DNA of 64,000 nucleotides from Planctobacterium sp047947135 (GTDB taxonomy: Bacteria > Pseudomonadota > Gammaproteobacteria > Enterobacterales > Alteromonadaceae). A model generated the notes under the pieces. That model was not told the DNA's origin. It ran no database searches and saw only the letters and a list, made by a program, of their open reading frames with translations. The stretch is from positions 3,224,001 to 3,288,000 of the forward strand of contig CP170457.1 of the NCBI GenBank assembly GCA_047947135.1, read 5' to 3'. Each line of letters starts with the position of its first letter. The first letter of the stretch is position 1. Shown here one piece after another: positions 53,087-61,305 of this stretch. The position numbers were made by a program, and so were the translations under genes.

Positions 53087-53503
53087 ATGATTACAACTTC
53101 AATGCTCGCTCCACCTGGGCCAAAAGGTCCCAAGGTTTTGCTTGTCGATGACGAAGAACTGATTCTCGACCTTATCCGACACATGCTGAAAAATCTCGAA
53201 CCCAGGCATGTGGATATTGATGAACGCTGTTTTTCTGCGCTTGCGAAACTACAGAAAAAGCCCGACTACTACGATATCATCATTAGTGATTGGGACGTTC
53301 CCGGCCTTAACGGTTTGGAGTTTCTGAAAAAAGCCAAACAAATCGCACCCGACGTACCTTTTATTATGGTTACCGCGAACAGTTCTGAAAGACTGGTAAA
53401 GCGGGCAATTGAAGAAGGTGTTGACGATTACGTTGTAAAACCTTTCACTGCAAAAAGTCTGATTGACAAAGTGGAAAGGGTATTATCGGTGGAGGCAGCT
53501 TAA
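53087..53503 (+). CDS. Single-domain response regulator (CheY-like)
   Basis: 138 residues. Complete receiver: acidic pair LLVDDEELILDLIRHM (about 18-33), phospho-acceptor Asp in YDIIISDWDVPGLNGLEFLK (about 67), Thr in PFIMVTANSSERL and Lys in YVVKPFTAKSL. No output domain, so it transfers phosphate or binds a partner, as CheY and its relatives do. Start 53087 is an ATG; a second ATG five codons on is possible. It converges with the 53500 SBP gene with a 4-base overlap. Confidence 0.9.
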   Translation: MITTSMLAPPGPKGPKVLLVDDEELILDLIRHMLKNLEPRHVDIDERCFSALAKLQKKPDYYDIIISDWDVPGLNGLEFLKKAKQIAPDVPFIMVTANSSERLVKRAIEEGVDDYVVKPFTAKSLIDKVERVLSVEAA

Positions 53504-54258
53504 TCCTCTAACAACACCAGGTGCTTGCTGCAATCATCTTTGAACTTGAAACGCCACTCGTTTTGGAAGGGATCCATTAATCCTTTTTCCATTGTATTCG
53601 TGATCGCGGTACTTAAAGAATCGGCAAGCTCTTCATGTTGTTTATGGATGTAATGAAACACGTTTATCTCTGTGTTATTAAGAATACGATAAGAAATCAT
53701 ATTGCTTTCTAGATCACATAAAAAATTATGTGAGGCATTTAGGGGTAACAAGATCGCGTCGACGATATTGTCTTCCAAAAGTCTAGTTATATCAGCTTGG
53801 CGTTTACCTACAATGCAGGAGGCTTGCAACTCCTCACAAATGCTCAACCCTTTTATAAAACCGGCCACGGTGGCAACATTACTATTTTCAGTGATAGTGC
53901 AGGCATTTTCGCTAACGCAAAATACCCCTATTTCCAATTTTAGAAGATGCGGTTTAATTTGAATCAGATTTGAGAACTGTGCCCCGACCTCTTCAACTCG
54001 CCAGGCCTCTGCACTTAGAATGCCTTCATCCACCATTTTTAACCCTCGTAATGACGGAAAAAAAACAAAATCCGGCGTTATGCCAATTTGTCCATAGATG
54101 TCTGTGAAGACCTGTTCAACTAATTCTCTTCGCCATTCAGACTGAATGCTTTCTGCCACATTAATGACATACGGTTGGTCTTTTTCTTGGGCAAATGAGG
54201 TATTGCAGCAGATAAAAAGCAGCAATAATATCGAAAAAGTGGTCTTTAATGAGCCCAT
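53500..54258 (-). CDS. Periplasmic solute-binding-like protein 3 (SBP_bac_3)
   Basis: 252 residues with a signal peptide (TFSILLLLFICCNTSFAQ). SBP_bac_3-like: VINVAESIQSEWRRELVEQV, DFVFFPSLRGLKMVDEGILS, a Cys pair at FCVSENACTITE and SICEELQASCI. No ABC transporter partner is nearby. It is the third protein of this kind within 6.5 kb and lies beside the hybrid histidine kinase, so it may serve as a ligand sensor for that kinase. Confidence 0.75.
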   Translation of the reverse strand: MGSLKTTFSILLLLFICCNTSFAQEKDQPYVINVAESIQSEWRRELVEQVFTDIYGQIGITPDFVFFPSLRGLKMVDEGILSAEAWRVEEVGAQFSNLIQIKPHLLKLEIGVFCVSENACTITENSNVATVAGFIKGLSICEELQASCIVGKRQADITRLLEDNIVDAILLPLNASHNFLCDLESNMISYRILNNTEINVFHYIHKQHEELADSLSTAITNTMEKGLMDPFQNEWRFKFKDDCSKHLVLLED

Positions 54259-54468
54259 ATACTTCCCAGATTAAGACGTATCACAACGTGACAATTGTTG
54301 ACACGATGGAAGCACAAACGCACGTCTATATATCAAGAAAAGCAGATCCGGGAGTATTTGCAATTAATCTTCGTCATGTGTAACAAAACACTGTCAATAA
54401 AGGTAATTTATGTACACGGATCATGTAGCCGAGGGTACTTACGATTTTCTGATGTCTTTAAATTTTCG

Positions 54469-56517
54469 TTATACCTGAGATGTCGTCTTATTAATTAGAC
54501 GTAAACAAGACATCAATTCTGGTAAATGCAAAGGCTTAGTTAAGTAAAACTCCACCCCTGCAGAGATCGCTCGCTCGATCTGCTGTGGTTGAACATCTGC
54601 GCTTAAAGCAATCACTTTAGCTCTGACGCCGGCCTGACGTAATTTTTGTAAGACGTCGATACCACTCATATCGGGAAGATGCATATCCAGCAAGATGAGA
54701 TCAAACTTATGCTCAGTCGCTAACACAATACCTTCAGCACCAGATTCAGCAGAATAAAGTGTAACATTAGGAAACGTCGCAAAAATTCTGTTCACAACTT
54801 CAGCACTTGCCCGATCATCTTCAATATACAGGATAGACATGGAAATCTGAGTAATAAGACTCAATTCTTCGTTCGGATCATGTGCAACTTTCGGTTCTGC
54901 AATTTGTTCTGCCGTCTGCAGTGAAACAATGAACGTACTGCCGCGATCAGGATTACTTTCAACCCGAATAGCACCATCCATTTCCTGCAATAATGTGCGA
55001 ACCAAACTCAACCCTACCCCGGCCCCCTCAAAATGGTGTTGTTCTGCCTGTTTTAGCCGGGTAAATGGCTCAAAAATCAATTCCAATTCTTCGGACGCAA
55101 TACCAATACCAGAATCAGATACGCGCAGCTCAATTTTTTGCCCCGATATGTGCCCAGCCTCAATTGAAATCTCCCCGCCGATGTAGTTATATTTCACAGC
55201 ATTATTAAGCAGATTGACTATCACTTGCTTTAATCTTGTCTGGTCAGCCAACACGACATAGTCAAACGGTTGAGCTCGAATAACGATTTCCTGCTTGTCA
55301 GCCTCAGGTTTTACCAGCGATATGCTAGCTTGCAGAACGCTATATAGATCGCAACTGTGCATTCTAATTGGCAGTTTTTTCTGCTCTATCTGGCTGATGT
55401 CCAAAATATCATTGACCAATGCCAGTAAATGTTCGCCAGCACGATAGATTTCCTTAATGCCATGTTTTGCATCGTTGGGTGAATCTGGGAACATCATTTG
55501 TTGAATTTGCGCAAACCCGATAATGGCATTCAATGGGGTTCTAAACTCATGACTAACACGCGATAAAAACTGACTTTTAGCCTGATTGGCCGCTTCTGCA
55601 CGCTTTATCGCAGCCTCCAACTCTTGTTCTTTACGCTTATACGCCGTTATATCATGAAAGATTGTCTGCACAGCCTCGCCATCCTGAAATGGAATGGGCA
55701 GACTGGATGTAGCAACGCTGACTCTTGTGCAGTATCGAGTCGTTACTTCAATCTCGCTCCAGGCAGCATTGTCGGGGCATTTTGCAAGCGAAGCACAAAA
55801 TGCTTCATAGTGCTCCTCTGGAATAAATGACATTATGTCTGTTTCATTTAACGGCCTTCCATGACTGCTTAGGACCAGACTGGCAAACGCTGCATTATGA
55901 TAAACAATCTGTTCATTTTGATGCACCACTATCGCATCGGGACATTGTTCAATTAATTGTCGGTAACGCGTATTACTATCTTGTAGTGTGCTATTTAATT
56001 GCGTTAGATGCTCACGTGCCAGAGCGTGAAAGATTTTTGGAGCTGCTAATTTGGCGATAGCGGTAAATTGCGCAACATGGGTGTCAGTAAAGTAATTGGC
56101 AGTACTATGCTCTGAATCCAGAACTCCGATAACTTTGTCGTTATAAATAATCGGAACCGTCAGCTCTGAAAGACGTACTTCGTCATCTACAATATATCGA
56201 GGGTCAAGGCGAGTATCATTGATGCGTTCGGGACAGCCCGTTTTTGCCACCGTACCAACAATCCCCTGGCCGACGGGTATCGTAATAGGTGTTTTAATGG
56301 TACGGCCAGCCGGATTTTTAGGGCCATGCGCCGATTTTTGGACTAGCGTGTCCTGATCTTCCAGAATGTAAACGATACAATCTTCAAAACCCAACTGCCC
56401 GACAGCATCTTTAGCGATATTCCACACCACATCTTCAAGCGTTTCGCTTTCCAACAAAGATACGACAAAGCGTTGAAAGATATTATTAGTGTCTAGCTGT
56501 TTAACCAGTTCTTCCAC
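54469..56517 (-). CDS. Hybrid sensor histidine kinase (GAF-PAS-HisKA-HATPase-REC)
   Basis: 682 residues from a GTG at 56517. Order: GAF (about 15-165; ITIPVGQGIVGTVAKTGCPE), PAS (about 185-300; YRQLIEQCPDAIVVHQN), HisKA with phospho-His in FLSRVSHEFRTPLNAIIGFA, ATP lid motifs LLNNAVKYN, DSGIGIASEELELIFEPF and GAGVGLSLVRTLL, and a receiver (about 555-680) with LYIEDDRAS, LILLDMHLPDMSG and YLTKPLHL. No membrane segments, so it is cytoplasmic. It probably passes phosphate through its receiver to the separate receivers encoded at 52509 and 53087. Confidence 0.93.
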   Translation of the reverse strand: MEELVKQLDTNNIFQRFVVSLLESETLEDVVWNIAKDAVGQLGFEDCIVYILEDQDTLVQKSAHGPKNPAGRTIKTPITIPVGQGIVGTVAKTGCPERINDTRLDPRYIVDDEVRLSELTVPIIYNDKVIGVLDSEHSTANYFTDTHVAQFTAIAKLAAPKIFHALAREHLTQLNSTLQDSNTRYRQLIEQCPDAIVVHQNEQIVYHNAAFASLVLSSHGRPLNETDIMSFIPEEHYEAFCASLAKCPDNAAWSEIEVTTRYCTRVSVATSSLPIPFQDGEAVQTIFHDITAYKRKEQELEAAIKRAEAANQAKSQFLSRVSHEFRTPLNAIIGFAQIQQMMFPDSPNDAKHGIKEIYRAGEHLLALVNDILDISQIEQKKLPIRMHSCDLYSVLQASISLVKPEADKQEIVIRAQPFDYVVLADQTRLKQVIVNLLNNAVKYNYIGGEISIEAGHISGQKIELRVSDSGIGIASEELELIFEPFTRLKQAEQHHFEGAGVGLSLVRTLLQEMDGAIRVESNPDRGSTFIVSLQTAEQIAEPKVAHDPNEELSLITQISMSILYIEDDRASAEVVNRIFATFPNVTLYSAESGAEGIVLATEHKFDLILLDMHLPDMSGIDVLQKLRQAGVRAKVIALSADVQPQQIERAISAGVEFYLTKPLHLPELMSCLRLINKTTSQV

Positions 56518-56793
56518 AGATCTCGACCCGAGCGGTATTTTTTTAGCCTACTATAGCAACTAAACACCGCAACAGTGAGCACATTCTTTTGGGCATCGCT
56601 CCGTCAATCGAATATACATCACACAGACGGTAAATAAAAAAGCCAATGCACTCATTGGAAGAATGACAACACACTGACTTTCGCTTTTTAGGCTATCTGG
56701 CAACGGGAACCTATATGGAACAATCCTGTTAAATCTTTTTCAAAGATGTTTGGTGTTAGAAAGGTTTGCCATCATTTAACAGAACCAACCCTC

Positions 56794-56837
56794 TCTTACG
56801 ATCGAGGGATTTTACATCCTTTTTAAAACCCTTGTAA
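56794..56837 (+). repeat. tRNA-Leu(UAA) fragment, candidate attachment-site relic
   Basis: TCTTACGATCGAGGGATTTT and the next bases (56794-56819) match the tRNA-Leu gene at 60848-60873 in 25 of 26 positions, covering the anticodon loop and variable-arm region, in the same orientation. The next bases (56823-56837) again resemble 60864-60878 (14 of 15), suggesting a broken second copy. The tRNA acceptor end is not reproduced. This is the shape expected at the far end of a mobile element that used the tRNA as attachment site. Confidence 0.6.
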
Positions 56838-56927
56838 AACAGACAGTTAGAAGATATCTCCTTGATAAAATTAGAATTTAAACCTCTTTGAACCTTTTAT
56901 CACCTAGCCTTGGTAGGCATTTTTAAT

Positions 56928-57533
56928 TTAGCCTTCACAAATTGACCTTTGGATTTCAAATTTCGTGCTATTCCTAACTATGCTCAAGTCATAAACTTTT
57001 ATACTTTCGCTAATACTATCAGCTATTCTCTTGATTAATATCTTTTGTTCAGGCGGCATTTTTTCACCAAGAAAAATACACTTAACCGATTCTGGACTAT
57101 AAGAATGCAGACCGATAGAGTTAGATAAATAACGATATTCGCATTCATAACCCCAAGATTGATGCTTGTATTGTAAAGACTTCAACATGTTACTGGAAGC
57201 CTGACGCAAGTCACCATCGAACGCCTTTTCTAAGTCAACAGGGGCATCGACATAATCCACTTTAGAGTAAGCTATTTTTTTATCCTGATTTATTTCTTGA
57301 AGAGAATTGTAAAAAAGATCTGAGTCAAAACAGATGGCAAATCCCTTAAAAGAGTCACCGTAGTGCGCCCACATCAACATATTAGTAAAGTGCGGAGGAA
57401 TAGAATCGCTCAACTCTTGAGGATTGGCGCTAGTTGAGAATATACCAATTTTACTTTGTTGTTCCTTTATTTCCAGAACGAGGTCTTTAACTGCTTTCTT
57501 TGCAGCCTTTTTGAAATTAACATTGTTCTGCAT
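56928..57533 (-). pseudogene. DUF2971-domain protein, 5'-truncated at the IS21 element
   Basis: The 201-codon frame carries the DUF2971 signature MLMWAHYGDSFKGFAICFDS and the later YECEYRYLSN segment, but it lacks the usual N-terminal ~60-80 residues (YKY and NDPFD-type region). The same frame stays open backwards through the IS21 left end, and the missing part is not seen on the other side of the IS. The gene was probably broken by the IS insertion and an adjacent deletion. DUF2971 proteins are often found on defence or mobile islands; function is unknown. Confidence 0.65.
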
Positions 57534-57757
57534 GTAAGCTTCCCTGATAAGTGCATATTTCGGAGCAATCCGTCCACTTATTTCGGTTTAATCCGACCAC
57601 CTATTTCGGTTTAATCCGGTCATGCATTTCGGTTTTATCCGGCCAAAATCAGCCGTTTTCCGAAATCGATGACCGAAATCCCGAAAGAACGTTCTTTTTC
57701 TAATTAAATCAATCATTAAGCTCTTCTTAGTCCGTTAAAGATTAAGGAAGCCAGTTG

Positions 57758-59293
57758 ATGCCCAGAAAGAGAACCAATATGAATAAGATTTACGATGTAT
57801 TGCGATTGAAGTTTGAGGCGGGACTCAGCAATCGAAATATCGCTAAGTGCCTGGGGATGGGCACCTCCACCGTCACGGATCTCCTCACCAGTTTTAATCG
57901 TTCTGATTTAGCCTGGCCGCTGCCGGATGAACTCACTCAGTCACAGCTGGAAAATACCCTTTATCCTGGCCGTCAATCCGGTAAGCGGAAGCGCACGCCT
58001 GACTTTGTCGACATGCATCAGGAGTTAAAACGCAAAGGCATGACGAAGTTACTGCTGTGGGAGGAGTATCGAGAAACTGCACCTGAAACGGCCTACGGTT
58101 ACACACAGTTCTGCGAACATTATCAGCGCTGGCTTAAAAAGCAAAAGCGCAGCATGCGTCAGCACCATATTGCTGGAGACAAGTTGTTCATTGATTACTG
58201 CGGGCCAACGGTGCCCATTGTTAACCCCGATACCGGGGAAGTGCGTGTTGCCCAAATCTTCGTGGCAACCCTCGGTGCCTCAAACTATACCTACGTGGAA
58301 GCCTGTCATTCGCAGCAGTCTCAGGACTGGCTGATGGCCCATGTCCGGGCATTCGAATTTTTTGGCGGTGTACCCAAATTGCTGGTGCCGGATAACCTCA
58401 AAGCGGCAGTGACCAAAACCCATCGCTACCAGCCCACTATTAATGAAAATTACGCCCGCATGGCCCGCCACTACAACACTGCCGTCATGCCCGCCAGACC
58501 TTATAAACCGAAGGACAAAAGCAAAGCGGAGAACGCGGTGCTGATTGTGGAGCGGTGGATATTAATGCGGCTCAGACATCAGGTATTTCATACCCTGTCC
58601 GGACTGAATGCCGCGATTAAAGCATTACTCAACGATTTAAACCACAGACAGCAAAAGATGCATCCCGGTTCACGCCATCATCTGTATGAAAAGCTGGATA
58701 AACCCGCCCTGATGCCACTGCCGCATCACGCTTATGAATATGTGGATACCAGACGTGCCAGAGTCGGGCCGGATTACCATGTACTCTATGACAAACACGC
58801 CTACTCAGTTCCCCATCAGCTGGTTGGAGAGCAGTTACAGATTGATGCTACACAGCGCCTGGTTCGCATTTACCATAAGGGCGAAATCGTAGCGCAGCAT
58901 CCCAAAAGCGCAAAACAGGGCGGCTTCACAACACTCCGGGAACACATGCCACAAGCGCATGTTAAACAGCGCTGGAGTCAGTCCCGGTTGCTCAACTGGG
59001 GACAGAATATCGGTTGTGGAGTGCATGCTGTCATTCAGTGTCAGTTCCAACGCCGTGAGCATCCTGAGCAGGCCATCAAAAGTTGTTTAGGTATCCTGAA
59101 CCTCTCGAAGCACTATGGCGATGCACGCCTGGAAGCGGCCTGTCAGAAAGCTTTATTGCTGGAGAGACCTTACTACACGGTGATATCCAATTTACTGAAA
59201 CATCACAAAGAACAAGCGTCTGACCATCCGCAACAGGATAACGACACGCCCATCAACCATCCCAATGTACGTGGACACCACTACTACCAATAG
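57758..59293 (+). CDS. istA: IS21-family transposase IstA
   Basis: 511 residues from the ATG at 57758, AAGGAAG upstream. Helix-turn-helix near the N-terminus (GLSNRNIAKCLGMGTSTVTD), DDE integrase core with Asp in LFIDYCGPTVPI, Asp in KLLVPDNLKAAV and Glu in KDKSKAENAVLIVERW, then the Mu C-terminal-like region (YSVPHQLVGEQLQID). It catalyses strand transfer and works with IstB. Full length and intact. Confidence 0.95.
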   Translation: MPRKRTNMNKIYDVLRLKFEAGLSNRNIAKCLGMGTSTVTDLLTSFNRSDLAWPLPDELTQSQLENTLYPGRQSGKRKRTPDFVDMHQELKRKGMTKLLLWEEYRETAPETAYGYTQFCEHYQRWLKKQKRSMRQHHIAGDKLFIDYCGPTVPIVNPDTGEVRVAQIFVATLGASNYTYVEACHSQQSQDWLMAHVRAFEFFGGVPKLLVPDNLKAAVTKTHRYQPTINENYARMARHYNTAVMPARPYKPKDKSKAENAVLIVERWILMRLRHQVFHTLSGLNAAIKALLNDLNHRQQKMHPGSRHHLYEKLDKPALMPLPHHAYEYVDTRRARVGPDYHVLYDKHAYSVPHQLVGEQLQIDATQRLVRIYHKGEIVAQHPKSAKQGGFTTLREHMPQAHVKQRWSQSRLLNWGQNIGCGVHAVIQCQFQRREHPEQAIKSCLGILNLSKHYGDARLEAACQKALLLERPYYTVISNLLKHHKEQASDHPQQDNDTPINHPNVRGHHYYQ

Positions 59294-59302
59294 GAGAAAA
59301 AA

Positions 59303-60046
59303 ATGCATTCGGCATTAAATGAACAATTACGCTCACTGCGACTGAGCCACTTCTGTCAGGCTCTGGAACAACAGCAGGCACAACCCACCACTTACAGCGA
59401 CATGAGCTTCGAGGAACGTCTCGGCTTACTGGCTGACTACGAACTTCAATGCCGGGATAACAACAAAATAAAACGGCTGAAGCGTCAGGCGAAACTGCGG
59501 CTGGAGGCTCAACCCAATCACATTGATTACCGCGCAGAGCGTGGGCTCAGAAAAGACAAAATGGCTTCTCTGTTAAACGGTCAGTACCTGCACCATGGTC
59601 ATAACATCTTACTCACGGGGGCCACCGGATGCGGTAAAACGTACCTTGCGTGTGCCTTAGCCGAACAGGCCTGCCAGCAACATCATACCGTTCGCTATTA
59701 TCGCCTGGGTCACTTACTCGACGATTTATCAACGGGTCATGCCGACGGCAGCTATCGCCACCAACTCAATACGCTGTCCAGAAAGAAGCTTCTGGTGCTG
59801 GATGACTGGGGAATGGAAAAACTAACAGCCAGGCAGGCCAATGATCTGCTGGATGTCATGGAAGAGCGCTATCAACGAGGCAGCACGATCATTGCCAGCC
59901 AGCTCCCCGTAAATGAATGGTACAAACTGATAAACAATCCGACAGTTGCAGACGCTCTGCTTGACCGACTTCTACACAATAGTCACCGAATCGAATTACA
60001 GGGCGAATCAATGAGAAAACTGGATCAATCCGGCCACTTAGAGTAA
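59303..60046 (+). CDS. istB: IS21-family ATPase IstB
   Basis: 247 residues. Helper AAA+ ATPase of DnaC type that selects the target and stimulates IstA. Walker A LTGATGCGKTYLACAL (about 105-120), Walker B LLVLDDWGMEKL (about 160-171), sensor region TIIASQLPVNEWY and the RLLHNSHRIEL tail. Ten bases after istA, in the same operon, preceded by AGGAGA. Confidence 0.95.
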   Translation: MHSALNEQLRSLRLSHFCQALEQQQAQPTTYSDMSFEERLGLLADYELQCRDNNKIKRLKRQAKLRLEAQPNHIDYRAERGLRKDKMASLLNGQYLHHGHNILLTGATGCGKTYLACALAEQACQQHHTVRYYRLGHLLDDLSTGHADGSYRHQLNTLSRKKLLVLDDWGMEKLTARQANDLLDVMEERYQRGSTIIASQLPVNEWYKLINNPTVADALLDRLLHNSHRIELQGESMRKLDQSGHLE

Positions 60047-60294
60047 AAATAACGAAGAAGAAAAAGGACTAAAAGGGACTGGCCGGATAACTCCGAAACG
60101 GCTGACCGAATTCACCGAAATACGCATCTAGTATTAGAGTTCTGCAGTTTAATGTAAAACGGTCAATTAACATCAGCGTAACACCTATCATAGAAAACTT
60201 AAAAACGACAATGAAATAACCGTTCGTAATATAAGTTTAATATTTCAGCAATTCTTATTGATAAGTAGTCAGCGGTAGTAGCAGGGAGTAGTTT

Positions 60295-60717
60295 ATGACT
60301 TTATGCATTACATGTAATGAGAGAGAAGCAGCCTTTTTATCTAAAGAGTGTCAAGTCTGCATGGACATACGTTTTAAAAAAAATATTGAATCGTCTAATG
60401 CAACAGTATCTGTAAAACAAAACGAATCTGAAATTAGTTCGGTTCCAGACACTCCCAATTCTGATGAAGGAAAAGCCACTGAAAACTTAGGGTGGATTAT
60501 AGTCTGGCTCAGTGTAATTAGCTGCATTATTCTGGTATTCACGTTTGGAAAAATCGAAACCGGATATGGAAAGGAAGTTTGGGTCCCAGGTACCGTAATT
60601 CTTTATGTAGGAATGGGGATTAACGGTGTACTTTTCGGTTATCTTCTTGCAAAAGTAGGAAAAATATTATCCCACGTTAGCTTTTTAACTAAGGATAATG
60701 AAAGAAATAAAGCTTAG
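60295..60717 (+). CDS. Small membrane protein with N-terminal Cys-x-x-Cys zinc-ribbon-like motif
   Basis: 140 residues. The first ~25 contain CITCNEREAA and ECQVCMDI, a split CxxC...CxxC motif that may bind zinc. A hydrophilic linker is followed by two membrane segments (WIIVWLSVISCIILVFTFGK; VPGTVILYVGMGINGVLFGY). GCAGGGAGTAG precedes the ATG. Family not recognised. It lies between the IS21 element and the tRNA cluster, inside the interval bounded by the tRNA-Leu repeat, so it is likely part of the inserted island. Confidence 0.6.
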   Translation: MTLCITCNEREAAFLSKECQVCMDIRFKKNIESSNATVSVKQNESEISSVPDTPNSDEGKATENLGWIIVWLSVISCIILVFTFGKIETGYGKEVWVPGTVILYVGMGINGVLFGYLLAKVGKILSHVSFLTKDNERNKA

Positions 60718-60815
60718 TTTATGCAATAAGTGAATGATACGTGGACTTCCAAAATTAGAAAGGAATAGCAAACCGCTCTTTCACATACATCAATCACAAC
60801 AACGGCAATCATGAA

Positions 60816-60902
60816 TGGTGCCCGGGGCCGGACTTGAACCGGCACGATCTTACGATCGAGGGATTTTAAATCCCTTGTGTCTACCAATTTCACCACCCGG
60901 GC
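60816..60902 (-). tRNA. leuZ: tRNA-Leu (anticodon UAA)
   Basis: 87 bases including an encoded CCA. Acceptor stem GCCCGGG/CCCGGGC, anticodon stem-loop GGGATTTAAAATCCC with anticodon TAA, a long variable arm (CTCGATCGTAAGATCGTG) typical of leucine, and T-loop GGTTCAAGTCC. It is the last gene of the Gly-Cys-Leu cluster. Part of it is copied at 56794. Confidence 0.96.
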
Positions 60903-60938
60903 ATCGGGGGGATTTAGTTGTGAGCCTTCCAAAAAGTA

Positions 60939-61012
60939 TGGAGGCGGGTCCCGGAGTCGAACCGAGGTCCACGGATTTGCAATCCGCTGCATAGCCACTC
61001 TGCCAACCCGCC
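60939..61012 (-). tRNA. cysT: tRNA-Cys (anticodon GCA)
   Basis: 74 bases including CCA. Acceptor stem GGCGGGT/ACCCGCC, anticodon loop TTTGCAA with GCA, T-arm GGTTCGACTCC. 36 bases from tRNA-Leu and 6 from tRNA-Gly, so one transcript. Confidence 0.96.
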
Positions 61013-61018
61013 AGAATT

Positions 61019-61094
61019 TGGAGCGGGAAACGAGATTCGAACTCGCGACCCCAACCTTGGCAAGGTTGTGCTCTACCAGCTGAGCTATTCCCGC
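61019..61094 (-). tRNA. glyW: tRNA-Gly (anticodon GCC)
   Basis: 76 bases including CCA. Acceptor stem GCGGGAA/TTCCCGC, anticodon loop CTTGCCAA region with GCC, T-arm GAGTTCGAATCTC. First of the cluster on the minus strand; the region 61095-61305 should contain the promoter, but no clear one was identified. Confidence 0.96.
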
Positions 61095-61305
61095 TTTTTG
61101 CAATTCTAGCAACGCGACGTTTATTTTATTGAGCAAAGTCGTCACGACTGTCTTTACTTGTTTGTTTTGGCTCTTGGCCAAACGTGAGGCAGGATTGTAC
61201 AGTCAAGATAAAAACTGTCAACAGCAAATATTACGAAATAGCGACGATCGCTTGAATTTTGACTATTCTGGCTTTTTTTCAACCAAATCTCGCAATATGA
61301 ACCAT

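Larger units (their letters stand above)
57552..60126 (+). mobile_element. Complete IS21-family element
   Basis: About 2575 bp with TG...CA ends: the left begins TGCATATTTCGG at 57552 and the right ends CCGAAATACGCA at 60126 (inverse TGCGTATTTCGG). IS21-typical sub-terminal repeats occur at the left, three units of the ATTTCGGTTTAATCCGACCA kind (57578-57643), and two inverted units at the right (60079-60126), the transposase binding sites. It carries istA and istB. No duplicated flanking bases were seen (left GATAAG, right TCTAGT), so the flanks were rearranged. Confidence 0.88.

Noticed and set aside
57546..60134. Target-site duplication of the IS21 element
   Set aside because: The flanking bases (GATAAG and TCTAGT) do not repeat, so no duplication is claimed.
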